Shown here in pieces: positions 16,143 through 26,261 of a stretch of 64,000 nt of DNA. A program made the position numbers and the translations under genes. The stretch spans positions 62,001-126,000 of the forward strand of contig NZ_JH815225.1 in the NCBI RefSeq assembly GCF_000238095.2, given 5' to 3'. Positions within the stretch are counted from its first letter, which is position 1, and each line of letters begins with the position of its first letter. The DNA comes from Peptoanaerobacter stomatis (GTDB lineage: Bacteria; Bacillota; Clostridia; Peptostreptococcales; Filifactoraceae). The notes under the pieces were generated by a model, which did not search any database, was not told the origin of the DNA, and saw nothing but the letters and a program-made list of their open reading frames with translations.

Positions 16143-17996
16143 ATGTTGAATAAAGTTGAATTAAAATTTGGGGATGATAGTATAACAGATAAACTTAAAG
16201 CATTAATATCAAAACTTCCTTCATCAAGTGGAGTTTATTTGATGAAGAATAAAGAAGGTAAGATAATATATGTAGGAAAAGCTGTATCACTTAAAAATAG
16301 AGTCAGACAATATTTTCAAAGTCAAACAAATATGCAAGCTAAAGTAAGAGCTATGGTGTCGCATATAGATGAGTTTGAATATATAGTTACAGATTCTGAA
16401 ATGGAAGCCTTGATATTAGAAAATAATCTGATAAAAGAATATAAACCGCCTTATAATATACTTTTAAGAGATGATAAAACCTATCCATATATAAAAATTA
16501 CAATATCGGAAGATTATCCAAGAGTTATAAAAACGAGAAGAATAGAAAAAGACGGAGCAAAGTATTTCGGTCCATATTCAAATGCGTTTATTGTAAATGA
16601 TATAATAGAGATTATACACTCAACCTTTCCTATAAGAAATTGCAAAAGAAATATACAAAAATCCATAGAAAAAAAGGAAAGAGCCTGTCTCAATTATTAT
16701 ATCAAAACCTGCTTAGCTCCATGCCTTGGAACCGTTGATAAAGATGAATATATGGAAATGATATATGAAATAATAGAATTTTTGGAGTCAAAAAACGACA
16801 GACTTGTAGAAACACTTAAAGATAAAATGTATCAAGCATCTATGAAGCAAGATTATGAAAAAGCTATGATATATAGAGACAAGATACAAGGAATAAAAGA
16901 GATGCTTGAAAAACAAAAAATAGTTTCAACCTCAAACACTACTGACAAAGACTTTTTGGCAATAGAAAAAAATGAAGAAATGTCCTGTATATTTATGTTT
17001 TTTGTCAGAGGGGGAAAGGTAGTCGGTACAGAAAATTTTATCTTTGATAAAGACAATAACGGAGAAAAAGATGATATAATGCAATCTTTTTTGAAACAAT
17101 ATTATATAAATACTGGCTATATACCTAAGGAAATATATATAAATCAGCAATTTGAAGATATGGAATTACTTAGCAAGGTGCTCACGAATAAAAAAGAGCA
17201 AAACGTTACAATAAAAGTACCGCAAAAAGGCGACAAAAAAGATATGATAGACTTGGTATGTCAAAATGCACAAGAAACTATCAAAAGACGAGAAGCAGTT
17301 AAAAAAAGCGAACAGCAAAAAACAAAAGATATATCATATGAGCTTAAAGTGTTGTTGGATATAGATAAGGATATACACAAAATAGAATCATACGACATAT
17401 CAAACATACAAGGAGTGGATAGTGTAGGCGGACAAGTAGTATTTATAGATGGCAAAAAAAGTCCCAAACTGTACAGACGATACAAGATAAAAACTGTACA
17501 AGGAGCAAATGACTATGCATCTATGGAAGAAATATTGTCAAGGAGAATAAAACATGAAGATTTGCCGGACTTGATACTGCTTGACGGTGGAAAAGGTCAG
17601 GTGAATGTAGTTCGAAGACTTTTTGAAAGAGAAAATATAAATATACCTGTCTTTGGGATGTATAAAGATGACAATCACAAAACTATGGGGCTTTGTAGCG
17701 ATAAAGAATTATTTGAATTGAAAAAACACACAAAACTATATACATTTATAGCATCAATACAGGAAGAAGTTCACAGATTTGCAATAGATTACCACAAAAG
17801 TCTCAGAGATAAAAAAGTAAGCTATTCTCAATTAGATAATATAAAAGGAATAGGAAACAAGCGAAAAATGTCATTATTAAAACATTTTGATAATATAGAG
17901 CAAATAAAAAAAGCAACACTCGAAGAATTATTGCAAGTTGGAAGTATGGATAAAAAAAGTGCAACTGCAGTATATGATTATTTTAAGAAAAATTGA
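16143..17996 (+). CDS. uvrC: Excinuclease ABC subunit C
   Basis: UvrC makes both incisions in nucleotide excision repair. Domains: N-terminal GIY-YIG nuclease (GVYLMKNKEGKIIYVGKA, about residues 31-48), Cys-rich RNCKRN...CLNYYIKTCLAPC region, UVR motif binding UvrB (KAMIYRDKIQGIKE, about 240), RNase H-like nuclease (ESYDISNIQGVDSVGG and LILLDGGKGQVN), and C-terminal helix-hairpin-helix repeats (IKGIGNKRKMSLL). The start is uncertain: the frame opens at 16083 inside the repeat element, and ATG 16143 is the first codon outside it, but neither has a clear ribosome-binding site. hprK follows by 25 bases, a common Firmicute order. Confidence 0.95.
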   Translation: MLNKVELKFGDDSITDKLKALISKLPSSSGVYLMKNKEGKIIYVGKAVSLKNRVRQYFQSQTNMQAKVRAMVSHIDEFEYIVTDSEMEALILENNLIKEYKPPYNILLRDDKTYPYIKITISEDYPRVIKTRRIEKDGAKYFGPYSNAFIVNDIIEIIHSTFPIRNCKRNIQKSIEKKERACLNYYIKTCLAPCLGTVDKDEYMEMIYEIIEFLESKNDRLVETLKDKMYQASMKQDYEKAMIYRDKIQGIKEMLEKQKIVSTSNTTDKDFLAIEKNEEMSCIFMFFVRGGKVVGTENFIFDKDNNGEKDDIMQSFLKQYYINTGYIPKEIYINQQFEDMELLSKVLTNKKEQNVTIKVPQKGDKKDMIDLVCQNAQETIKRREAVKKSEQQKTKDISYELKVLLDIDKDIHKIESYDISNIQGVDSVGGQVVFIDGKKSPKLYRRYKIKTVQGANDYASMEEILSRRIKHEDLPDLILLDGGKGQVNVVRRLFERENINIPVFGMYKDDNHKTMGLCSDKELFELKKHTKLYTFIASIQEEVHRFAIDYHKSLRDKKVSYSQLDNIKGIGNKRKMSLLKHFDNIEQIKKATLEELLQVGSMDKKSATAVYDYFKKN

Positions 17997-18021
17997 TTTT
18001 ATAAAAAAGGAAAGATAATAT

Positions 18022-18975
18022 ATGGAGTCTAAGAAAAAATTTGTCTTTGCATCGGAACTTATAAAAGATTTAAGATTAAGTACGATATTTAGACCTGATA
18101 ATTTTGATACAAAAATAGATTCAAGTGATATAAACAGACCAGGCTTACAACTCTCCGGTTTTTTAGATAATTTTCAGTATAAAAGAGTGCAGATAATGGG
18201 GCAGACAGAATATCTGTACTTTGAATCCCTAAGCATAGAACAAAGAAAAAATGCTATGGATAAACTGATGTCATTTGATATTCCTATACTTGTAATTTCA
18301 ACGAAACAAGATGTTTTGCCGGAAATATTGGACTCTGCAAAAGCGAATTCGAGGATAGTTGCAGGCAGTAGAGAAAGCTCTACTAAGACATTGTCAAGAA
18401 TATCGTATTATCTTAATGAGCGTCTTGCACCTGAAGTCACAATACATGGAGTCCTTGTAGATGTAGATGGAGTGGGAATGTTAATAACAGGAGAAAGTGG
18501 AGTAGGTAAAAGTGAAGCAGCATTGGAACTCATAAAGAAAAATCATAGATTGGTTGCAGATGATGCTGTAAGAATAATAAAATTAGATGAAGAAACTTTG
18601 CAAGGGAAATCTCTTGAAACTATAGAACATTTTATGGAGATAAGAGGTCTTGGTATCATAGATATAAAAACTCTCTATGGAATAGGTGCAGTGAAAAATT
18701 CGAAGAAAATAGATATGGTAGTAGAGCTTGAAACATGGCAACAAGGAAAGTATTATGACAGATTAGGATTGGATCAAGATTTTACCGAGATACTCAATAC
18801 AAAAGTAGAAAAATTGACAATACCTGTAAGACCGGGAAGAAATATAGGGATAATATTGGAACTTGCTGCAAGAAATCACAGATTAAAAGCTATGGGATAC
18901 AACTCTGCCGTAGAATTTAATGAAAAATTGCTTAATTCATTAGAGAAAAAAAGAAATGAAAATAAGTCAAAATAA
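18022..18975 (+). CDS. hprK: HPr kinase/phosphorylase
   Basis: HprK phosphorylates Ser46 of the sugar-transport protein HPr in response to glycolytic intermediates and reverses it, controlling carbon catabolite repression. The 317 residues contain the catalytic P-loop GESGVGKSEAALELI (about residue 155), the KNHRLVADDAV segment and the family signature EIRGLGIIDIKTLYGIGAV. Length is normal. AAAGGA lies 9 bases before ATG. It sits 25 bases after uvrC and upstream of a sugar kinase, which fits carbon regulation. Confidence 0.97.
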   Translation: MESKKKFVFASELIKDLRLSTIFRPDNFDTKIDSSDINRPGLQLSGFLDNFQYKRVQIMGQTEYLYFESLSIEQRKNAMDKLMSFDIPILVISTKQDVLPEILDSAKANSRIVAGSRESSTKTLSRISYYLNERLAPEVTIHGVLVDVDGVGMLITGESGVGKSEAALELIKKNHRLVADDAVRIIKLDEETLQGKSLETIEHFMEIRGLGIIDIKTLYGIGAVKNSKKIDMVVELETWQQGKYYDRLGLDQDFTEILNTKVEKLTIPVRPGRNIGIILELAARNHRLKAMGYNSAVEFNEKLLNSLEKKRNENKSK

Positions 18976-19132
18976 TTAATTTATAATTTTAAATGTATAT
19001 CTTAATTTAAAAATATGATTTAGTATAAAAAAATTTTGAATATTTTTTATAAATATAATTGGTTGTTTAAGATAAAAGATAAAGTATTATATCATTTTTA
19101 TTAATTTTAAAAGAAAGGATATTTGAATTTTT

Positions 19133-20074
19133 ATGATGAATATAGGTATAGATGTAGGCGGAATGACTATAAAATCTGGTATAGTAGATGAAAATTGCAA
19201 TATAATAGAAACTCTTATAATATCTACAGAAGTTGAAAAAGGTTTTGAAAAAATTGCTCAAAATATGGTAGATATGATAAATAACCTTGTAAAAAAAGCA
19301 AAATTAACCTTAAATGATATAGATACAATAGGTGTAGGCATACCTGGAGTTGCAGATGAGAAGGGTAAAATATATTTTGCTACAAATCTTTATTGGGTAG
19401 ATGTAGATTTAGGTAAGATATTAAGAGATAATTTTCCTTCACAAAAAATATATGTAGAAAATGATGCTACAGTCGCTTGTGTGGCAGAACACAGTTTTGG
19501 CAGTATAAAAGGTGTTAAAAATGCCATAATGCTCACATTAGGTACAGGTGTAGGCGGAGGAATAATAATAAATGGAGAAAAATATTCCGGAAGTAATGGA
19601 ATAGGCTCAGAAATAGGTCATATGGTTATAAACAGAGGTGATAATTTTTATGAATGTTCTTGTGGAAACAACGGTTGTTTTGAAACTTATTGTTCAGCGC
19701 TTGCTATAATCAAATACGCTCAAAAATTAGTAGAAGACGAAGAATATTCAGGAAAATTAAAAGGTATAAAAAAAGAAGATATAACAGCAAAGCTAATATT
19801 TGAAGGATATGAAGAAAAAGATGATTTATGTGTAAAAGTTATAGACAGATTTATAGATAATTTATCTACAGGTATTGCGAACTTGATAAATATATTTGCG
19901 CCTGAATTTATAACTCTTGGTGGAGGAGTTTCAAACTCATATAATTTATATATAGATGAGTTGTATAAAAAAGTTCAAGAAAAAATAATATTTAAAAAAC
20001 TGCCTTTTGCAAGGATAGTCAAAGCTCAATTAGGTAATGATGCAGGAATAATAGGGGCAGCAATGCTTAAATAA
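19133..20074 (+). CDS. glcK: ROK-family glucokinase
   Basis: ROK kinases phosphorylate glucose or related sugars with ATP. The 313 residues show the ATP loop IGIDVGGMTIKSGIVDE at the start, the catalytic Asp in YVENDATVACVAE, the ROK signature around GTGVGGGIIINGE, and the zinc site CSCGNNGCFETYCS. Length is normal for glucokinase. Two ATGs are adjacent (19133, 19136); AAAGGA is 13 bases before the first, rather far, and an in-frame ATT lies at better spacing (19127). It could instead act on another hexose such as N-acetylmannosamine. Confidence 0.9.
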   Translation: MMNIGIDVGGMTIKSGIVDENCNIIETLIISTEVEKGFEKIAQNMVDMINNLVKKAKLTLNDIDTIGVGIPGVADEKGKIYFATNLYWVDVDLGKILRDNFPSQKIYVENDATVACVAEHSFGSIKGVKNAIMLTLGTGVGGGIIINGEKYSGSNGIGSEIGHMVINRGDNFYECSCGNNGCFETYCSALAIIKYAQKLVEDEEYSGKLKGIKKEDITAKLIFEGYEEKDDLCVKVIDRFIDNLSTGIANLINIFAPEFITLGGGVSNSYNLYIDELYKKVQEKIIFKKLPFARIVKAQLGNDAGIIGAAMLK

Positions 20075-20344
20075 TTGTTTGGTTTTCAATTTACGAAAAT
20101 AAAAATAGTAAAAAAATACTATATAACAAGACAAAATATGTTATAAAAATGGAAAAAATGCACATAATTTGTAAAAAAATAGAATAAAATGTAAATTTAT
20201 AAACGTAAAATATCTGATTTGTCGTCAATATTATGGGATTAAATGTTATAAAATAAAAAATAAATAGTAAAAAAGACTTGTAAATTTAATTTATATATTT
20301 TATAATATACAAAATCGATATTATATTGACAGGAGGTGTTTTTA

Positions 20345-22042
20345 ATTTTAAAGAAAATTAACACTTTTTTTAAGCCTCAAATAAAAAATAAAATCAGAAA
20401 ATCTTTGTTACTGCTTTATAAAATTATAATTTTTACTGCTTTTATGATGATAATATCTCTTTTATTTGTATCAAATAAAAACGAATATAAATACAACAAC
20501 ATGTATAATCTTGACTATATTGCAAGTTCCGCTGAAATTGAATACCATGATAATATTCAAAAGATTAGTCTTCCATATAAAGTTAAAACTGCAAATCCTT
20601 TTAACATTTATATAGATGTGGGCAAATATATAAATAGAACACATCAAAATATTGCTATGTTTACAAGATTTTTAGAATTTGAGTGTTATATTGATGGTAA
20701 TAAAATATACGAATATAAAGTATCAGATAATTCTATTCCGAGAAGCGGAGGACGTGTTTATCACGTTATAAATTTACCGGATAATTTTAAAGATGAAAAT
20801 GTATTAATAAAATTTAAACCTAAAACTGATCAGATAAAATCATTTAAGATAAATAAAATATATATTACAAACAGTGAGTATTTTTTTATCGGTGTGTTAT
20901 TAAGCAAAGATATACTTGGTGTGATTTTAGTAGCTACACTGATAATAGTGTCGATTATGATAGTAATGTTCTATTTTATGGATAGAGGTTCAGGGTTTAG
21001 GAATAAAAGAATATTTGATATAGGGATATTATGCTTGATAATAGCGATTTATTATGCTACACAGCTTGAGATTTTCAATTATTTATTCAGAAAATACTAT
21101 AAAGCTATATATTTTTTGGATTTTTTGTCATTTTCACATTATTCAATACCTATGCTGATATTGGTTAGAGGAAGATTGGATAGAAGATTCGACAAGTTTT
21201 TAACTGCATCAATATATATGTGTATTTTTAACTTCTCAATACAATTTATCTTAACCTTATTGGGTATAAGTGAATTTCATAATATGGTAAAATATACACA
21301 TATTGTGTTATTCATATCATATTTTGTGATATTAATGGCGCTTATTTTTTCATCAAGCAAAGATTATCCGGAAAAGATGAGTATGCTTTTATCAAGTGTG
21401 CCTATATTTCTTTCGCTTGCATCTTCGCTTTTTGAATATTGGACAGGAAATTATGATTCTTTATCACCTATATTGCTTATAAGTTTATTTGTATTTGTGA
21501 TTATTCAGGTGTATTTTGCCATAAACGCATTTATGTATATGCAAAAAGAAAGTTTAAATACAAGAACATATGAAAGATTAATGCTTACTGATGCACTTAC
21601 AAAATTAGGGAATAGATATTCATTTGAACAGAAATTGGAAGAAATAAAAAAAGGAAGAGATGATGTTACCATAATATCATCAGACTTGAATGATTTAAAA
21701 GAAATTAACGATACCTATGGACATTCATATGGAGATGCTGCAATAATATCTGCAGCTCGATATTTAAAAGAAAATTTTGCGAAAGATTCTATATACAGAC
21801 TTGGCGGAGATGAGTTTGTGATAATATCTTATAACGATATAGATGATGAATACTTAGAAGAAATTAAAAATAAAGAGTATTTTGTAAAAGGGATAAACAA
21901 ACAAATCAAAATAAGCTTTGCTTTCGGCAAGAGCATATATAAGCATAATTCAAATTATGAACTTGATGACATATTGGAAGATGCAGATAAAAATATGTAT
22001 ATAGATAAGAAAAATATTAAAAATGCCAAAAAGAATACTTGA
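20345..22042 (+). CDS. Membrane-bound diguanylate cyclase with 7TMR-DISM-type sensor region
   Basis: The protein should make cyclic di-GMP. Visible: one N-terminal membrane helix (about residues 20-45), an extracellular beta-rich region (about 50-185), seven hydrophobic helices (about 190-395), and a C-terminal GGDEF domain with DALTKLGNRYSFE, LNDLKEINDTYGHSYGD and the catalytic YRLGGDEF. The Arg of the product-inhibition RxxD site is not present (FAKD). Start: no ATG or TTG is near; AGGAGG at 20331-20336 points to an ATT at 20345 eight bases downstream, while the GTG at 20336 overlaps the site itself. A terminator overlaps the stop. Confidence 0.9.
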   Translation: MLKKINTFFKPQIKNKIRKSLLLLYKIIIFTAFMMIISLLFVSNKNEYKYNNMYNLDYIASSAEIEYHDNIQKISLPYKVKTANPFNIYIDVGKYINRTHQNIAMFTRFLEFECYIDGNKIYEYKVSDNSIPRSGGRVYHVINLPDNFKDENVLIKFKPKTDQIKSFKINKIYITNSEYFFIGVLLSKDILGVILVATLIIVSIMIVMFYFMDRGSGFRNKRIFDIGILCLIIAIYYATQLEIFNYLFRKYYKAIYFLDFLSFSHYSIPMLILVRGRLDRRFDKFLTASIYMCIFNFSIQFILTLLGISEFHNMVKYTHIVLFISYFVILMALIFSSSKDYPEKMSMLLSSVPIFLSLASSLFEYWTGNYDSLSPILLISLFVFVIIQVYFAINAFMYMQKESLNTRTYERLMLTDALTKLGNRYSFEQKLEEIKKGRDDVTIISSDLNDLKEINDTYGHSYGDAAIISAARYLKENFAKDSIYRLGGDEFVIISYNDIDDEYLEEIKNKEYFVKGINKQIKISFAFGKSIYKHNSNYELDDILEDADKNMYIDKKNIKNAKKNT

Positions 22043-22060
22043 AATACAGTATTCTTTTTT
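22028..22060 (+). terminator. Intrinsic terminator of the diguanylate cyclase gene
   Basis: AAAAGAATACT (22029-22039) pairs with AGTATTCTTTT (22048-22058), ending in TTTTTT. The left arm contains the last codons and the stop of the gene. Confidence 0.85.
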
Positions 22061-22097
22061 ATGTAATAAAAATTTTTCACATTCTCAAGTATAGTTT

Positions 22098-22228
22098 TAT
22101 ACTAAAAATCAATAGAAATATTGAAGGATGTAGTAGATAGCACCATAAATTTATTAACTAAAGATATTGTAAAAAATGTCACTCATAGAGAATGGATTAT
22201 CTCTACTATTTAATTTGTTATTAGTATT
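22098..22228. repeat. MITE-like repeat, family A copy 3
   Basis: 131 bases beginning TATACTAAAAATCAATAGAA and ending ATTAGTATT. Internal blocks such as AATGTCACT and TATCTCTACTATTTAATTTG match copies 1 and 2 more loosely. It has a GC-richer centre. Lies in the 675-base gap before opuCA. Confidence 0.55.
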
Positions 22229-22288
22229 AGCATAAACATAAAAAGGAATCGCTGTACAAAAAAGTGTGTACACTCCAAAATTTGATTT

Positions 22289-22414
22289 TATACTAATATC
22301 TTTTTAATTTATATACGCTTATTCATTTTAATTATACTTAATATTACTTAGCTATTAAATTAATATTAGTAAAATATATTTTTTTATAGCTTTCTATATA
22401 GGATATTAGTATTA
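22289..22414. repeat. MITE-like repeat, family A-related copy 4
   Basis: 126 bases with the same outer motif: TATACTAATATC at the left and the inverted GATATTAGTATTA at the right, an 11-base perfect inverted repeat. The interior is AT-rich and does not align well with copies 1-3, so it may be a diverged or separate element using similar ends. The rest of the gap to opuCA (22415-22717) shows nothing recognisable. Confidence 0.45.
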
Positions 22415-22717
22415 TACGAATTGTAAAAAAATGGCATTAAGTATATTTTAAGAAAGAAATGTTAATATATTATCGTAAAACAGCTTTAGCTTAAATAACC
22501 ATATGATGAGTAATTTACATAAGAGTATATGATTAATTATTCAATAAATAGGGTATATATAAATTTAATATCTGTGCTTAAAAACAGATAACATATAAAA
22601 TTATTTTTTTAATATAATCTCAATTACATATATTATGCAAACGTTAAACCGAAATTATATAATTATAATTGCATTAAAATCATTTTTGTTTATATTTTTG
22701 AACAAGGAGTTGACGAT

Positions 22718-23890
22718 ATGATAGAATTCAAATCTGTATCTAAGGTATATTTGGGGGGTAAGGTTGCTGTTCATAATGTTAATCTTAAGATAGAAGAGGG
22801 GCAGTTCATAGTTTTTATAGGCACCAGTGGAAGTGGAAAGACTACTTGTATGAGAATGATAAATAAGATGATAGAGCCAAGTAGTGGAAATATACTGATA
22901 GATGGTAAAGATATTAAAAATATGAATGATGTTGCACTTAGAAGAAGTATAGGTTATGTTATACAGCAAATCGGTCTTATGCCACATATGAATATATTTG
23001 AAAATATAGTTATGGTTCCCAGACTTTTGAAAATGCCGGAAAATAAATTAAGAGAGATAGCGGAAAATCTCATAAAAAAAGTAGATTTACCGGTAGAGTA
23101 TCTTGACAGATACCCTAAAGAGTTATCAGGAGGACAGCAACAAAGAATAGGGGTAATAAGAGCATTATCTGCAAATCAGAATATTATATTGATGGATGAA
23201 CCGTTTGGGGCATTAGATCCTATAACAAGAGAAAATTTGCAAACACTTGTGAAAAATCTTCAAGTAGAGCTTGGAAAAACTTTTATATTTGTAACTCATG
23301 ATATGGATGAGGCACTTTTGCTTGCTGATAAAATTGCAATAATGGATAACGGACAAGTTATACAGTATGATACACCTCAAAATATATTAAAATCACCTGC
23401 AAATGATTTTGTAAAAAATTTGCTTGGAGAAAAAAGGCTTGATCACGCAAAATTTGATTATCTGCCTGTGGAAGAAGTTATGATAAGAAATCCTAAGAGC
23501 ATAAATTACAAAAAAACTACTCATGAAGCTATGGAGATAATGCACAATTCAAGAGTAGACAGTTTATTTTTAGTAGATGATGAAAATGTATTGATAGGTA
23601 TGGCAGACGTATTTGATATACGCTCATCTAACAGGGAAAGCAGTAAGATTGAAGATTATAAATTGCCGGCGAATGCAATAAACAGAAAAACACCGCTTAG
23701 GGACGCTATATTTTATATAAATAAATTAGGTTATAGAAACTTACCTATTGTAGATGAGGAAATGCATCTCATAGGGCTTGTAACAAGAGCATCTGTTATG
23801 GATATAATATATAAAGGCTTTTTAGGAGATTATACTCCTGAAAAAAATGATAATGATATAATAGTTACATCTGATATGAAAGAGGTGTAG
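22718..23890 (+). CDS. opuCA: Compatible-solute ABC transporter ATPase with CBS domains (OpuCA type)
   Basis: This ATPase powers uptake of glycine betaine, carnitine or choline. The 390 residues include Walker A GTSGSGKTTC, signature LSGGQQQRIG, Walker B ILMDEPFGALDP, and two C-terminal CBS domains (about 255-375, VEEVMIRNPKSIN and LGYRNLPIVDEE), which in the family sense ionic strength. AAGGAG precedes ATG. It is followed at 2-base gaps by permease and binding protein genes, forming an opuCABCD operon. Confidence 0.95.
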   Translation: MIEFKSVSKVYLGGKVAVHNVNLKIEEGQFIVFIGTSGSGKTTCMRMINKMIEPSSGNILIDGKDIKNMNDVALRRSIGYVIQQIGLMPHMNIFENIVMVPRLLKMPENKLREIAENLIKKVDLPVEYLDRYPKELSGGQQQRIGVIRALSANQNIILMDEPFGALDPITRENLQTLVKNLQVELGKTFIFVTHDMDEALLLADKIAIMDNGQVIQYDTPQNILKSPANDFVKNLLGEKRLDHAKFDYLPVEEVMIRNPKSINYKKTTHEAMEIMHNSRVDSLFLVDDENVLIGMADVFDIRSSNRESSKIEDYKLPANAINRKTPLRDAIFYINKLGYRNLPIVDEEMHLIGLVTRASVMDIIYKGFLGDYTPEKNDNDIIVTSDMKEV

Positions 23891-23892
23891 TT

Positions 23893-24531
23893 ATGTTTAT
23901 TTTTTTAAAAGAAAATTTTAATCAGCTCTTTATTAAAATAGGAGAACATATTTTTATATCTTCTGTTGCATTGATACTGGGTATTATAGTTGCAGTACCG
24001 CTTGGAATAGTAATTACAAAAAATAAAAAAATATCCAACGTATTTATAGCTGTAGCATCAATATTTCAAACCATACCCTCATTGGCTTTATTATCTATAA
24101 TGGTTCCTTTTATAGGAATAGGAACTCTCCCGGCAATAATTGCACTTTTTATATATTCTTTACTTCCTATACTCAGAAATACTACCATAGGTATGAACAG
24201 CGTGGATTTGTCATTGATAGATGCAGGTAAAGGTATGGGAATGACAAGGAATGAAATAATTATGAAAATACAACTTCCTCTCAGTGCACCTGTGATAATG
24301 GCAGGTATAAGACTGTCAGCAATATATGTAGTATCATGGACTACCATAGCATCTTATATAGGAGCCGGAGGGCTTGGAGATTTTATATTTTCAGGGCTTA
24401 ACACATTCGATACAAATTCTATTTTACTTGGGACTATACCTGTGACTCTAATTGCTTTATTAAGCGATTATTTACTCGGAAAAATAGAGAAAAAAGTTAT
24501 GCCTAAAACATCATCTTTGCAGGAGGGGTAA
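23893..24531 (+). CDS. opuCB: Compatible-solute ABC transporter permease (OpuCB type)
   Basis: One of two membrane subunits of the betaine/choline-type importer. The 212 residues have about five or six hydrophobic helices and the permease EAA-like loop in IDAGKGMGMTRNEIIMKIQLP, which docks on the ATPase, followed by the conserved ASYIGAGGLGDFIFSG. It starts two bases after opuCA, with AGGTG inside the end of that gene. Confidence 0.94.
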   Translation: MFIFLKENFNQLFIKIGEHIFISSVALILGIIVAVPLGIVITKNKKISNVFIAVASIFQTIPSLALLSIMVPFIGIGTLPAIIALFIYSLLPILRNTTIGMNSVDLSLIDAGKGMGMTRNEIIMKIQLPLSAPVIMAGIRLSAIYVVSWTTIASYIGAGGLGDFIFSGLNTFDTNSILLGTIPVTLIALLSDYLLGKIEKKVMPKTSSLQEG

Positions 24532-24533
24532 AT

Positions 24534-25451
24534 ATGGTGAAAAAAATAGTAAAAATAATTTTCAGCATTACACTTATTGTATTATTTACAGGTTGTTCGT
24601 TACCGTTTTTGGGAAAATCCGGCTCAGGTGGAGGTATAGTTATAGCAGGAGGTAATACATCAGAAAGACAAATTTTGTCAGAGATACAAAAACAGATGAT
24701 AAAACATTATATGCCTAAAGAAGATGTGCAGATAATAAATAATTTGGGTTCAACTGTACTTATAGTTCAGACATTTACAAGAAATATATGCAATGTGTCC
24801 GGAGCTATGTATACAGGAACATCACTTACAGGAGAACTTGGCTTAGAACCTCAAACCGACACAAAAAAAGCCTTGGAGTTGGTACAAAAAGGATATAAAG
24901 AAAAATATAATATGAAGTGGTACGATTCGTACGGATTTGAAAATACATATGCCTTTATGGTAAGAAAAGATTTTGCTGAAAAGAATAATTTAAAAAAAAT
25001 ATCAGATTTAAAAAATTTGGCTCCTAATTTGAGAGCAGGGGTTGATACATCTTGGATAAGAAGAAAAGGTGATGGATATGAAGCTTTCAAAGAAAAATAC
25101 GGTTTTGACTTCAAAAAGGTATATCCTATGGAAATAGGACTGGTATATGATGCAGTGAAAAATTCAGAAATGGATATAGTTTTGGGATATTCTACGGATG
25201 GTAGGATAAATTCGTATGATTTGATAATATTGGAAGATGATTTAAAAGTATTTCCTGCATACGATGCTTGTCCGGTAGCATCATATGATATATTGGAGAG
25301 ATATCCTGTTTTAGACGAAGTGTTGTCAAAATTGGTTGGTAAAATAAGCAGTGAAGATATGCAAAGATTGAATAAAATGTCAGATGAAGATTTAATTGAA
25401 CCTCAAAATGTCGCAAAGATGTTTTTAGAAGAAAATAATTATTTTGAATAG
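24534..25451 (+). CDS. opuCC: Compatible-solute-binding lipoprotein (OpuCC type)
   Basis: This extracellular lipoprotein captures the osmoprotectant. The N-terminus has a signal peptide and lipobox (LIVLFTGCSLP, Cys about residue 21) followed by a Gly/Ser-rich linker. The mature domain resembles OpuAC/OsmX-type binding proteins: VIAGGNTSERQILSEI, GTSLTGELG, and aromatic/arginine-rich DTSWIRRKGDGYEAF. Length 305 is normal. GGAGGGG overlaps the end of the permease gene. The exact substrate cannot be read off. Confidence 0.93.
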   Translation: MVKKIVKIIFSITLIVLFTGCSLPFLGKSGSGGGIVIAGGNTSERQILSEIQKQMIKHYMPKEDVQIINNLGSTVLIVQTFTRNICNVSGAMYTGTSLTGELGLEPQTDTKKALELVQKGYKEKYNMKWYDSYGFENTYAFMVRKDFAEKNNLKKISDLKNLAPNLRAGVDTSWIRRKGDGYEAFKEKYGFDFKKVYPMEIGLVYDAVKNSEMDIVLGYSTDGRINSYDLIILEDDLKVFPAYDACPVASYDILERYPVLDEVLSKLVGKISSEDMQRLNKMSDEDLIEPQNVAKMFLEENNYFE

Positions 25452-25625
25452 AAAGTATTTGCATAAAATATTTTAAATTTATTAATACTGTTATTTAATA
25501 AAACGGTGGACAATTATTATATATTTTTATAGATAATAACCATATCGATTTTTCAAATAAATATCAGTATAATGTATTTATATAAATTGAACGTGGGTAT
25601 ATTTATGTAGAAATGGAGGATAGGC

Positions 25626-26261
25626 ATGATTAATCAATTCATTTCATATTTTGCAACTAATGGAGATTATGTATTCGGTCAATTTGTAAGGCATTTTTTA
25701 ATATCGGTATATGGTGTATTATTTGCAAGTATAGTAGCAATACCTATAGGTTTTTTTATATCGAGAAGATATAAAATGGCGGATATAGTAATATCATTAG
25801 CCAATATACTTCAAACCATTCCTTCTCTTGCAATGGTGAGTATACTTATGATAGTTATGGGATTGGGTGTGAATACGGTTATAATGGCGGTGTTTTTATA
25901 TTCATTACTTCCTATAATAAAAAACACATATACAGGAGTAAAAAATGTTGACGATAATCTGATAGATGTGGCAAAAGCTATGGGAATGACGAAAAAACAG
26001 ATAATATTTAAAATAGAATTACCTTTGTCCATATCCATAATTATGGCTGGTGTAAGAAATGCGCTTGTAATGGCGATAGGTATAACTGCAATAGGAACTT
26101 TTATAGGTGCAGGAGGCTTGGGAGATATAATAACGAGAGGCATAAATGTTACAGACGGTTCGGCAATAATATTAGCTGGTGCTATACCTACAGCATTTAT
26201 GGCAGTTATTAGTGATTTTGTATTACAAAAAATTGAGAAAGTTTTAGATCCTGTAAAATAA
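25626..26261 (+). CDS. opuCD: Compatible-solute ABC transporter permease (OpuCD type)
   Basis: The second permease, 211 residues, parallels the one at 23893: a loop IDVAKAMGMTKKQIIFKIELP and the motif GTFIGAGGLGDIITRGI, with five or six membrane helices. It is separated from the binding-protein gene by 174 AT-rich bases but on the same strand; GGAGG is 6 bases before ATG. The order ATPase, permease, binding protein, permease is that of Listeria and Bacillus opuC. Confidence 0.94.
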   Translation: MINQFISYFATNGDYVFGQFVRHFLISVYGVLFASIVAIPIGFFISRRYKMADIVISLANILQTIPSLAMVSILMIVMGLGVNTVIMAVFLYSLLPIIKNTYTGVKNVDDNLIDVAKAMGMTKKQIIFKIELPLSISIIMAGVRNALVMAIGITAIGTFIGAGGLGDIITRGINVTDGSAIILAGAIPTAFMAVISDFVLQKIEKVLDPVK

